Shown here in pieces: positions 34,901-45,800 of a DNA stretch of 64,000 nt. The position numbers and the translations under genes are program-made. The stretch lies in the NCBI GenBank assembly GCA_009103225.1, contig RHPI01002568.1:402177-466176 (forward strand), in the 5' to 3' direction. The notes below the pieces were generated by a model, which ran no database searches, was not told the DNA's origin, and was given only the letters and a program-made list of their open reading frames with translations. Numbering within the stretch: position 1 is the first letter of the stretch; the number at the start of each line of letters is the position of its first letter. This stretch comes from Chlorokybus atmophyticus. Taxonomy: Eukaryota; Streptophyta; Chlorokybophyceae; Chlorokybales; Chlorokybaceae.

Positions 34901-37900
34901 GGGGAGACGTTTCTTCGGCAAGGGAATGTATGCATACGCTACTTGGCAGGCATGCAGCGTTACCATAGCCAAGCTCGATTGAGCTCTCCACGTTTGGATT
35001 GCCGGCGTAATCGAAACAGGTGGCGTTGGGCACATGCACGGAAACACCACCATCTGCCTGGACGCTGACCTGACAAGATAAACATCGGTCAGTCTTCAAG
35101 AATTGTTATTATAAGTTCGTCCATTGACGTAGGTGCAGTGACATGCAGAGTCAGCCATGCATGCATGCATGGCTGACTCTGCATGCTACTGCACCTTCAA
35201 GACTGCAGTCTGGGAGGCGCTCGCCACTTGCAGCTCAGAGGCTTTTGCACCAACGACGGAGATCTTCATTGCATTGCAGGCAGCCACGGGTTTATCAAAC
35301 ATCACTTCAAGGGACACAGGGTTTGCAGTGGCCAGAAAGGCACACGCTGCCTCTTCATACAGGTGCACAGGTTGCAGTGATAAGTCAACATTGAGTGTCA
35401 GGCGCACTGGTTGAGAGTCTGCGCTGAGGCCAAGCAAACAATTAGGCTCAAAGATCAGATAGTAGTCCTTACCTGCAATCTGGGCAAGCACTTACCTATC
35501 TGCCATTGGTAGGTCACAGATTGTTGGTAGCCTGCCTGGTTAATGGCTGTGACATTGAATATGTGGGGGCCATCTACCAATGGCCCTGTGCCCCAGTGTG
35601 TATCACAGGCTTGGACGCCTTCATCATCCACCTGCATGACCTTGGTTAGTTAATTGCATCCCATAACAAGCGCTTGATGTGCAAGAGTTGAGTTCATTTT
35701 CTTGCATATTTAGTTGATTGTTCTTGCAGGCAGTGCCATGTCATGCCGATGTTCAACACTCACCTGGCAAAAGTAGGAGTACTCATCACATGCCATAACC
35801 ACTGTAGGTTCGACTCGGAAAGAGAAGGCTGCAAAGGGACTGCTCGAGATGGCAGCTGGCGTCACCAGCAGCGCAACATGTGAAGAACCTGCATACAACC
35901 AATGCCTAGCATTTGCAGCCGAGACAGCTGTTTGGATGCTTGCAGAGAGATACCCAAGTGGACAATGGACGCACACACCTTGATCCAGTTGTTGACAAGG
36001 ACCTGCAGGCACGAGCCATAATGGCGACTCTGCTGGTGGTCCAGATGGTGGCTCAGCAGGTGTTGAAGTTGCATGCTCAGTGGGAGCAACCTGTGGTGTT
36101 GAAGAAGGCGCGGTGCTTGAAGCAGGCGGTGATTCAGTTGGCGATGCAGATGTCGGCGTGCTTGCAGGAGGAGGAGAAGTGGGTGCAACGTAAGGCGCAG
36201 GCTGGACAGGTGCCAAGATTGGCACTTGTGGTGGTGCCAAGCCAGGAGCAACAGGTAACGGCGACGGCGCTGGCGCGGGTGAAGCTGGAGTTGGCGAATG
36301 AGGTGGAGGAGGAGGTGATGGCGCTCTCAGAGGTGGCTGCGATGGCGCAGGAGACGGAGGTGGTGGCTGCAGATGACTGGTCACTGGTGCGGGCGGTGGA
36401 TGCAAGTTGGATGGGGCAGGGGCAGGTGCCTGCACTGGTGATGCAAGAGGGGGCTCAACAGGACTCGGCAGAGGTGGTGGATGCCATGATGGTGATGCTA
36501 AAGGCGCCTGCCCTGGAGAGAGTGATGATGGAGCTTCTGATGGGGGCGGATGCAGGGGTGGTTGCATCACCACGACTGGGGGTGATGGCACTGGAGGAGT
36601 ATGCATCGGTGGTGGTGGAGATGCTGGAGGTCTGTTCTGTAACGGTGGTGGTGGCGGTGAGGGTGGAGGAGGAGGGCTTGCATGTAAAGGGGGCGGCGGC
36701 CGCGAAAGCGCAGCAGGTGGAGGCGGCCTTGGAGGAGACATGGAGGGTGGTGGCGACCCCAGTACTGCCTCTGGAGGTATGGCGGGCGGTGGTGGTGGTG
36801 GTGGTCCCTGCATGGGAGGTGCTTGTGGTGGCGGGATGTCAGGTGGAGGCGCTTGCAGTGGAGCCTGATTTGTTGCGGGCGGCGGAGGAGAAGCGGCAAC
36901 GGCAGGTGCAGGTGGAGGAGGAGATGGAAGAAGTGGACCGGGTGGTGGTGGGGGAGGGGGACTGTCGTTTGTTGTGGGTGGTTGCCCTTGCCCTTGCTCG
37001 GCAGGAGGGGGTGCGGGGTTAGGAGGAGGAGGAGGAGGAGGAGCAAGTATGACGCTGGGTGGGGGCGGACTTGGACTCATCCAATTCGGTGGCGGCGGGT
37101 TTGGCGCAGCGGGTGGTGGGTTGTTGTTGACAGGAGGAGACGGAGCAGGCGGTGGAGGAGATGGATCAGGGGGTGGAGGCGGTGGTGGTGACGGTGGCGG
37201 TGGCGGTGGCGGTGGCGGTGGCGGTGGCGGTGGCGGTGGCGGTGGCGGTGGCGGTGGCGGTGGCGGTGGCGGTGGCGGTGGCGATGGCGATGGTGGCGGC
37301 CAGGGTGTTGAGGGTGGTGGTGAGAGTGGAGAGGGCAAAACAACATCTGCAAAACCCGGCAACCCGAGAGGCCACATGTCAGCACCTCGATAAAGTAGGC
37401 ACCATTTGCAAGGCACCCAATGCATCGGTATGAATCCTCCTTTTGCCATGCAAATGCAATGACATGCTTTCTCAAGACAGCGTCCCACGTTTCACATTTT
37501 GTACCAGTGCGTGGACATGACAGCAGTGCACATGCTGGCTTTCCGTGCTGTCAACTTGCTTGTAACACACTGTACACGTGGACGCGTATGAATTAAACTC
37601 ATATATACGCCTTGGTCAGATGACTTGTTATACAAACCTTGACACACGCTATAAATGGAGCTGCAATCATCATTGCTGCATCGCAAACCCTGGCAACATC
37701 AGCTTCATCAACCACCCTTTGGGCAGTAAACTAGCAAGCGCCAGCAACTCATGTCATACCTGCGGCTTGGATGCTGCTGGGCAAAACTCCACGGTCGTTG
37801 CCATGTCGTGGGCAAAGACCGTGCGCACCTCACCGGTATTAACCTGCACATGCAGTTACCAATGGGCATGACATGCCAAGCAGCTTGTGTGATCAATCAC

Positions 37901-39387
37901 TCATCATGGTGTATCAGTCTATAATTGTGTTATTGCAGAGTCCAGTTGAGTGTACACTTTACCTGCGCATTGTTTTCGAAAATGCAGTCCTCAAAGCGGT
38001 AGTTTCCTCCAGACAAAGCAATCGTGGCAGACACGTCCGTGTCCTGCAGGATACCCGTGCTTGTATGTTAACACCTACATGTAAGCCATTGTTGGACAAG
38101 AGTTGAGCTGTGCACTCGTACCACAGAGTTGTCATGGAACGAGCACCCAGAGAAGACCCCATCAGCATCTTCAAGGTAGATGGAGGACCACCCCTGATAC
38201 GCAGGACTAGCGATCAACAGCAGCTAACACACACGCACGCGCATGCGTACACGCAAGCGCGTGCACACACTGGCTTTTGAGATGTTGTGTCATGGCACAC
38301 TGCTTTCAGGGCGTACCGCCTGGTTGTTGGCGAACGTGCAGTTGACAAACGACAACTGCGTCGGTTGTGCCTGGCTACCCGTCACGCTATAGTACGCCAG
38401 TGCTGCACCATGGTAGTCCTACACAATACAACACCCATGCAATGTTACCAAGAGCGTGCGCTTGTGGCATGTGTGTGACTGACTGTTGCATGTGACTTAC
38501 CGATTTGGCGTTGACGATGGCGATGTTAGTAAAGTCGACAAAGCCCGCAGACAATTTTATGTACAGTGCGCCATACGTGTTCTGCGCATCAATCGTGCAG
38601 ACTCTGTCCTGCCTGGTTGCACAATTGCCGGTTATGGTTGCGGACTGTAGTATGTCCAGCCCGCCGCTGTCGAGCTGTATGTCTGCAGTCAGAGTGATGT
38701 CCAAGAATGGGGAAGTACTGTAGCCGTAGGGATCCAAGGCTTGCCTAAACTCGTCCACGTTGGAAACAAACTCCGTAGATTGGACGCCTGCCAACATATG
38801 CGCATCAGCCCAGGGAGCAAACAACACAGCACTGAACGGAATAGCTTTCTTTAAGCAAACCTGTGTACGCTAGATCAGCATGTTATTCACACTGGTTTCA
38901 CATCACAACAAACACCTGCACTGCATTCTGATTCGGCCTGAACGTATGTCTTGGAACTCTGCCATGGATGCAGTGCAGACCTGCCTTGGTCGACAGACTA
39001 CTTAGTAACTATTAGAAACTGTTAGCTTGTTGGGAATATGACTACAACAATGACGTTTGCAGCAAGTTGTCATACTCATGTGTCACGACCAACAGTGTCG
39101 CTGCTTGTTAGAACACAGTGCAAGTGTGCGATTAGAACTGAGTGCCTAATGTGGGTCGCTCGTTCAAAGGCGCAGTCAGCGTTTATCAAGGCAGTCGACG
39201 TGATACTACTGCTTGTGCAAAGCGCACAATTAATAATTAAACAAAAACGTAAGTATCTTGTGCAAAGCGCATCTCGCCTGCATGATAAGGTACGTGTCCT
39301 AGTTGGGTGGGAGCAGGTGTGTTTGAGTTTGTGTGTGTGCTGTGTGCTGTGTGTGGCAGTGTCACGTGCAACTGTGTGTGCTGCGTG

Positions 39388-39421
<34 letters not shown>

Positions 39422-39796
39422 GTGTGTGTGTGCGTGCGCGCGCGTGAGCACGTGCACGTGCGCTCGTGCGTGTGCTCTGTGTGTGCTCCTGTGTTTGTGT
39501 TGTGTTGTTTGTCTGCTGTGTGCAAGTGCGTGCACGTGTGTGTCCTGTGTGTGTTATGGTCGTCTGTGCTGGGTTGTTGTGATTGCGTGCTTAGCAAATC
39601 CATTACCAAACCCTATGATAGCATTAAACAGCACATGCTGGTGAATGTTGCAATGGTGGGGAACGCTCCTTCGCAGCCCCTTACCTGGTACGCTCCCCAA
39701 GACCGCGAGCGCTGTGGTGAGTAGTAATCCTACGCAGCGCAGTACCCAGCAGCAGCGGACGACGCTCCGCTGGTGCCTGCGCAAGCCAGCGTGCAT
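31963..39796 (-). CDS. composite surface protein: signal peptide, beta-helix repeats, Pro-rich stalk, Ig-like domains, multi-pass membrane domain
   Basis: Twenty-three exons join in phase to 1,545 residues: 39796-39685, 38787-38501, 38418-38317, 38223-38122, 38043-37963, 37843-37760, 37689-37638, 37346-35764, 35631-35496, 35418-35195, 35069-34964, 34860-34722, 34625-34569, 34430-34297, 34213-34080, 33958-33615, 33502-33300, 33206-33103, 33017-32706, 32622-32569, 32480-32424, 32272-32094 and 32014-31963. Exon 1 encodes a signal peptide (hydrophobic core VGLLLTTALAVLG). Exons 2-6 resemble parallel beta-helix repeats, with recurring F.(N/D)C.F..N motifs. Exon 8 is mostly poly-Pro with Ser, Ala and Gln. 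Exons 9-14 hold Ig-like segments (PPTVTVSTRG, FDYAGNPNVES, AAKDVGGNPSAD) like bacterial Ig-like Big domains. About eight or nine hydrophobic helices follow from exon 15, for example WLTLATIALLVVVNTVCW. A cell-surface sensor or TRP-like channel is possible; I cannot assign the membrane domain. Confidence 0.82.
35133..35194. repeat. 62-bp near-perfect palindrome abutting a splice donor
   Basis: Two 31-nt arms (35133-35163 and 35164-35194) are inverted copies with a two-base mismatch and no loop. Read on the minus strand, the palindrome begins exactly at the GT of the intron after the exon 35418-35195. Confidence 0.9.
37193..37282. repeat. (GGTGGC)n hexanucleotide array encoding poly-Pro
   Basis: About 15 exact hexamers lie inside exon 8 of the surface-protein gene, read on minus as uninterrupted Pro codons. 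The array length is likely to vary between alleles. Confidence 0.95.
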
Positions 39797-40113
39797 TGCG
39801 CCGCCCTCGCGCCCGCCCGCGCAGGCCAGGCCATGCATGACCCGCCAGAGCAACATGGCGGTGGGGCCCTCCCCAGTTTGGGTCCCTTACGTAACGGACG
39901 GGCACTCGGCGAATCTGACCTCGATATAAGAGCGACGTTTGAGAATGCGTCAAGCTGTAACACATCTAGCGCCGCTGCATCGAGCGGCCAATAAAATCAG
40001 CACCTTCCGAACACTGGCGGTCGACCGCGACGATGTGTGCCGGCGGTCGACAGACGCTCGGCTTTCTTCCTACCCTACTGCTAAACCTCCTGCACGCCGC
40101 AAACTCCTAGCGA
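39797..40113. promoter_or_regulatory. GC-rich spacer holding the presumed promoter of the surface-protein gene
   Basis: Upstream (right) of the ATG at 39796, which is read leftwards. GC content is high to about 39930. I see no convincing TATA box on the minus strand. The DIRS-like element begins near 40114 or slightly before. Confidence 0.3.
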
Positions 40114-40280
40114 CATTATACTACTTTGCACACGATGAGCGATTTACATTCCTTTTGTCGCAAACAACAATCCTACCTACAGTCCAACTTTGGCAAGAAC
40201 ACCTAAGCCCTACGATGCAACGCATTCATCATTATATTTGTGGTTTACACGATGAACAACTGCAGATGCATCAAACATTC
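40114..40280 (+). repeat. 167-bp direct repeat, copy 1 (DIRS-like element)
   Basis: Matches 40695-40861 at nearly all of 167 positions with no length difference, which is consistent with the split or nested direct repeats of PAT/Kangaroo-type elements. Confidence 0.9.
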
Positions 40281-40694
40281 GGGACGTACCGACGGTGGTT
40301 GATAATGACGCGTATCACCGTCGATGTGACGACACGAACGTACGGTGATAAACACGCTGTTCGCATGACCCGGATCTTCGTTACATGTCATGAATGCATT
40401 CGCATTTACAAGCAGCTCAGTTTGATCAACAATTGCGTACGCACTGGCCAGCGCAATCGAGACTGGGCGCATGTGTCTGGCGCAGTGGCGCAACAGGGTG
40501 GGGCGGGAAGGGCGAACTTTCGGCCGTCAGCGCCGCCGCCAGCGACGCCGCTGAGGTGACGGCCGCGACTGAACAGTAAGTTGACACGTGTGTGTGTCAA
40601 TTAACCCTAGCGCTAACAACTAATACCAATTAATTGATTAACAGTTTGTTATTTCAATTTAGATGACCAATAGTCAGCCTCAACGAGTAATGAC

Positions 40695-40861
40695 CATTAT
40701 ACTACTTTGCACACGATGAGCGATTTACATTCCTTTTGTCGCAAACAACAATCCTACCTACAGTCCAACTTTGGCAAGAACACCTAAGCCCTACGATGCA
40801 ACACATTCATCGTTATAGTTGTGGTTTACACGATGAACAACTGTAGATGCATCAAACATTC
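40695..40861 (+). repeat. 167-bp direct repeat, copy 2 (DIRS-like element)
   Basis: Second copy, about 110 bp before the recombinase open frame. It differs from copy 1 at a handful of positions, mostly transitions. Confidence 0.9.
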
Positions 40862-40970
40862 TACCGCACCCTCCCAAGCATACATTAGTAGGTAAGGGTT
40901 ATAGGTGTAGAGCTTGGTATGGTTTCTCGCCAAAGTTATAGTCAAGGCCATTGTGTTTAGTAGCTGAGTA

Positions 40971-42221
40971 ATGGTTTCTCTGTGTCCGCAGATGGATTTT
41001 GCACAGCGGTTGCAGCAAACCGCTGATGTGCAACGCACCGCACGCGCAGCAATTCGTCCTCAACCAATAACCAGTTGTAATCTGCGTGAGCGAGCTGCGG
41101 CAGCGCTGATAGACGTGGAGCGCATCAGCCGTGAAGCTGTCTGCGATGAGACTCGCAATCAACGTGATCGCGTGTGGCAAGAGTTTGTCAACTATCTGCA
41201 ACATCCTGAGCTGAGTATTGCTGTTGCCAACGTCACCCCAGCAGTTGTCACAAGCTACCTTGCTGGGCACTGGACCGACACACACATTGGCAAAGCTCGC
41301 AGGCTTGACCGCCATGGCCATCGCATGATCGCTAGCACGACACTGGACAATGTCATTTCCCATCTCACATGCTCCTTCAGATTGCTGGGACGCATCAGCC
41401 CTTGGGACAGCGACATGTCTGTGGGCAACCCGCTTCTGTCCATAGACGTGCTCGAGTTTCGCCAAGGGTATGCGAAGATTGCTGCTCGGCAAGGCGTGCA
41501 ACCAACTGCTGCTGTACCACTGGCGATGGATGACATGCGCACGCTGATCTACCACTTCCAGCAACAGCTGTCTACCATACCTCAGCCATCTACTGTCACA
41601 CATGACAAGGCTGTGCTCTGGCGCGACTACACATTATGCATATACCTGTGGTGCACATGGCAACGGGGTGGTGAAGGTGCGCGTTTACAAATGCACGAGA
41701 TACAAGCGGCTGATTCAAGCTCAGGGCTAGCGGCCACTTTAACACATCTGAAAAATTACAGCACGGGAGGTATACAAGTGCGCAGCAGTGGTCTCCCTAT
41801 GGAGTTCTCTGAAGTGCTCTACGCCTATCTGACCTATTGTCGCAACAGCTCCTTTGCCATCACTGCTGGTCCTTTATTCCGACTTATTGCAAAGAATAGG
41901 TTGAAGTGGGAAGAACACTGCATGTCAGGCAATTGTGCTTATCATGCCTTCGTGCGTTGCTGCAAGGCATGTGGCATTTATAGGCCGCACCTGGGGTTGC
42001 ATTCCTTTCGGCGTGGTGCTGCACAGAGTGCCTTTCATGCCGGTGTCACCCTGGAAGAAATACAAGCTCAAGGCACATGGAGAAGTCCTGTTATCATGCA
42101 TCGTTATCTACATGAGAGGTATGCTTACCCAGTGCACAAAAGCACAAATGTATGGGTAGCGTCCAGGGTTGATGCTGTTTGCGGGTACTCGCGCACCCCT
42201 TTGAAACCACTCAGGTCTTGA
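40971..42221 (+). CDS. tyrosine recombinase of the DIRS-like element
   Basis: An uninterrupted frame of 416 codons. The catalytic set is visible: Arg232 in QRGGEGARL, His344 and Arg347 in LHSFRRGAAQ, Trp370 in QGTWRSP and Tyr379 in MHRYLH, all at normal spacing. The N-terminal part (about residues 40-130) has the size and helical character of a core-binding domain. In DIRS elements this enzyme integrates a circular DNA copy without a target-site duplication. The intact frame suggests recent activity or selection, but no intact partner gene is present here. The true start may be the second ATG, seven codons on. Its last 114 bp overlap the opposing frame. Confidence 0.85.
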   Translation: MVSLCPQMDFAQRLQQTADVQRTARAAIRPQPITSCNLRERAAAALIDVERISREAVCDETRNQRDRVWQEFVNYLQHPELSIAVANVTPAVVTSYLAGHWTDTHIGKARRLDRHGHRMIASTTLDNVISHLTCSFRLLGRISPWDSDMSVGNPLLSIDVLEFRQGYAKIAARQGVQPTAAVPLAMDDMRTLIYHFQQQLSTIPQPSTVTHDKAVLWRDYTLCIYLWCTWQRGGEGARLQMHEIQAADSSSGLAATLTHLKNYSTGGIQVRSSGLPMEFSEVLYAYLTYCRNSSFAITAGPLFRLIAKNRLKWEEHCMSGNCAYHAFVRCCKACGIYRPHLGLHSFRRGAAQSAFHAGVTLEEIQAQGTWRSPVIMHRYLHERYAYPVHKSTNVWVASRVDAVCGYSRTPLKPLRS

Positions 42222-42854
42222 GCCCAACCTCTCAAAATAACTGAATTGCCAATTGTGAAATACTGGCCACCACACAGCAGAGTGCCATTCAGGCACCAAC
42301 ACCACAGCTGGTAGCTGATAGTACTGCAATAATGCTATGGCTTCATGCAGGAGAGCCAATGGCGGGTGACACCAAACAAAGCCGCCACCCAAGCGCTGAA
42401 GAACGTCACGCCAGTTTGTAGTTAGAGCATTTCCCAAACTTCCAGACATGTGTATGTAGCTGAAATAAGCGGGTGTTTTGCTGTTCCAATCGGCTGCAAA
42501 ACAATCCAACGCCGGTTGTCCAACATGTTGCTGCACATGCGCAGTTGCATCTGCGGTTAGACACCAATCCCCTCTATCCACAAACTTGAACAATGCGTCC
42601 GCATCGCGCAGCGCATCGCGAGAGCGCCACACACATGTCAGCGCTATGTCACGCTCCCAGCACAAGGACCACAATTGATGTAAGGCCTGCAGCACGTGAG
42701 GGTCTGATGCAGACAGCTTGTTCAACATCTGTATAGCCGGTGTACGCGGTGCAGCGTTGCGGTTGCGCCATTGACGGTTGCGCCAAGGGTTGCGCCATGT
42801 TGCACCAGAGGCCCCTAATTTTGGCGATTGGCGAGTCCGCAAAAACCGTCCCAT
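42108..42854 (-). pseudogene. RNase H / post-RNase H fragment of the DIRS-like element
   Basis: The frame reads leftwards and ends at 42108 inside the recombinase gene. The middle part (CWERDIALTCVWRSRDALRD, then ADALFKFVDRGDW) resembles the end of a DIRS RNase H domain. The part after it (LDCFAADWNSKTPAYFSYIH, WCHPPLALLHEAI, VVLVPEWHSAVWW) resembles the conserved segment that follows RNase H in DIRS elements. The reverse transcriptase should lie upstream (right of 42854) and is missing. The first 50 or so codons of the frame are short TTGCGCCA-type repeats rather than protein-like sequence. Confidence 0.7.
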
Positions 42855-45800
42855 AAAATGCAGTCTCTAGCGGTCTTATGCATATAAGCATTCTTAACAT
42901 GTTTATGTGCGTGGCCTTTCATACATGAAGACTTACCGACGTAATAAAGTATGAGATATGTAAGTATACTTACACAACAACCATTTCAACATATACTTGG
43001 TGGGTGGGGGGTAAGCACATAAGAACATGAGCAAATGTGATATGCTGCTTTATTACAGCATCATATTAATCAACTTTATAATTGCCAATATATGCTATTT
43101 ACCTTTACTTCAACTCATAATGCATACGTAGTAATATATGAGTTTACAGTTGCTTCTCAAGGACTGTATCAAAAAGCGCAAATGACGTGCAAGCTGCTGG
43201 CTGCGATTGTTATAGATGTGAAACACTGTAGAAGGTTTCGCCAGCTTTCGCCACATGCATCAATAGCACTGCACCCATTGCCAGAGCCCTTAGGGTTGCA
43301 CCGCGTACACTGGACATAGATGACTTGCACTCGCTTCTTCCCTTATTCAAGAAATGGCACATATGGTGATGATTGATTTGTAAGCCACAACATGGTTATC
43401 ATAGTATTATTTATGTGTAATTATGTGTAATATATGCAGACTTGAAGCAACGTTAACGCGACATTTAGATCAACATTAACAAGTAGTTAAAAATCAAAAA
43501 TATCCATCGTACAAACGTACACATATAGTCTGCATGATAAGGCTTGTGGACTATAATACCTTGAATAACAAGCTAGGTAGCCAAAGTAGCTACTTGAGCA
43601 GCACATGTAATTTTATGAATACACTTGACGTCACTGCCGTAATAAATAATTTTAAATAGCATGGGATTAAGCTACATAATCTAACACATAAACTTTATAT
43701 AAGCTACCACAATCTTACATCAAGCAACTTACACTGCCTTTGCTGCAGGCGCATTCAAAAGGGCTTAACAGTTAGTGGGAAGCTAAGCTCGACGATTATA
43801 CGTTTTCACTTTTAAATGCATGTATGACAAATCCGCTACTACTTGGGTAGGAGTATTATTTCATATAATTCTTTCACATCATGCTCCTTTCACATCATTA
43901 TTTCACATCGTTATCTCACATCATGGTCGACATGAATGCAATGAATTGCACAATGTTATGCCACAGCTTAAATTACACAAGCTATCTCATTGCATGGATG
44001 ATGCCCATGCTGCAGGTGCATCATGGCTGGCTGTAACATGGGACCTCACGGACTTGACCATAAGCTTATGTCGATTTCAAGTTCAAGTCCGTAGCTTTTT
44101 AGGCAGGCTTGCCGTAAGTCGCGAGCACCAGGTGCTGCAACGCGGCGCGCCCACGTCGCGAGTTGCAGCACCAAGAGATGCTGGACATCGCAGCGGAATG
44201 AGTATCGAATGCTAGATATGTCCGCAATCAAACGGCAGAAAAAGTTGTGCTGATTGTGAAAGGCACACCACTTTTCTGGAGACTGCACTGTGGGGCAGTG
44301 TCAGGGAGGTAGGGTAGGGCGGCGGTTTTTAGGCTCATCATTATCCACTTTGTGACATTACTCCCCCTTCTGCATGTGAGCTTGTTCTCAAGCTCACATT
44401 CTCATGCATGCACCGCACGTGTCCGCGCGTTGCTCAGCCTATGTGCGCTGCGCAACCCCAATCATTCACTGGTCAGCCCTGTCGGCGTCACCGGGTCCCT
44501 CAACCCTGACTGCGCGCTAGAATTCTGCAAGTTGGTTCTGTGCCGCGCAGTCCATCTTGATCGGCCTTTCACAGCAGTCAGGACGCCAGACGCCTTTTGC
44601 TTATGCTGGTGCTCTGAGATTGCACTGAATGAAAGGCTTCGATGGAGCCTCGCAACGGACATAGACCGCGAACCGAGTGTGAACACCTCTGATCCTTACG
44701 TGCGTTCACCGCCTGTCGGCACTGTTCCCCTTTGACCGTCGTGCGTTAACGGCTGTCAATCAGCTGTGGCGTCAACGACCAGTGTAGAGCGGTGTATGAA
44801 GTCGTTGGTGATACTCGTTGCTCGGCGGTGTATATCCTATATGTAATGTCAAGAATGTGTTGTTGTAACAAAACATGTCACTCTACCGGTAGCAGATTGC
44901 ATTGTGTCTGATTATTATAATGTACTCATACTTTACAAATTGCTTAAATAATGCGTGTATACAGACATGTTCCCGGTCTCATACCAGTTACAAAATGTGT
45001 ACACACGTATTAAGCATGTTGAGTATGTACTATATTCTTACGATTATCAATACATAAGACTAAATTCAATATAGACATAGTACATATCAACATCACAATG
45101 CAAAGTGTGTACGTGTGTACCGCGCGGTAGTATAATAATGCCGTGCATCAATTTCATGCCAAAATGAAGCCCATTCATAATACGTGCTGCCGCAACCAAT
45201 TGCTTATCCTTAGCGGTGACCACCGTTTTAACATCAGTAACAACGGGTAATCACACAACCTGCACAAACGGCGCGGCCAAACCGCTGATTGGTAGCGCAA
45301 AGCCAACAGAGTTTAAAGCTGTAACGACGCTGATCGATCAGCTGATCGATCAGCGTCGACCCTGCATTTTTTACCGTCAAACACAGTCGCGACTGCAACT
45401 ATCTCAACGCTGCTAATAAACATCTGACACCGTAAAACTACATTAACCTACGCGATTCACTAGCGCACAGGAGGTTGCATGCTTGACTCCGCTACTCGCG
45501 GGCCGGCATAAGCTTTGCTTGGATGGAAGGCGTCTTGCGTACTGTCGAATAGATTGCGCCTCGGTCATTTAGCCCCTTTGAACTGAGCTCTGTCATCAAT
45601 TCCTAACTGACCTCACTGACCAGTCTCAAGTGGGTTAATCGCGCCTTACGCGTCTTTATCGGCCATTGTATTGGCCATTGCCAATCATTGATAGGGTATC
45701 TTGCCGGCATTCAGTCATTAAGTTTTCAGGTAACCACTTTTCGCGCCATGCTCATGTATGGCTGCGAATTAGCTCCATAACATATTTTCTGCCTTTTCTA

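Larger units (their letters stand above)
40114..42854 (+). mobile_element. truncated DIRS/Kangaroo-like tyrosine-recombinase retrotransposon
   Basis: Contains a 167-bp direct repeat pair, a complete tyrosine recombinase on + and the C-terminal part of an RNase H region on -. The two coding regions meet tail to tail. The reverse transcriptase and gag parts expected beyond 42854 are absent, so the copy is truncated. The recombinase opposite to the other genes is, to my knowledge, a feature of Kangaroo from Volvox. Outer boundaries are not defined. Confidence 0.7.

Noticed and set aside
39038-39724. 228-codon plus-strand frame
   Set aside because: Mostly Cys/Val from a TG-rich tract within intron 1 of the surface-protein gene on the opposite strand.
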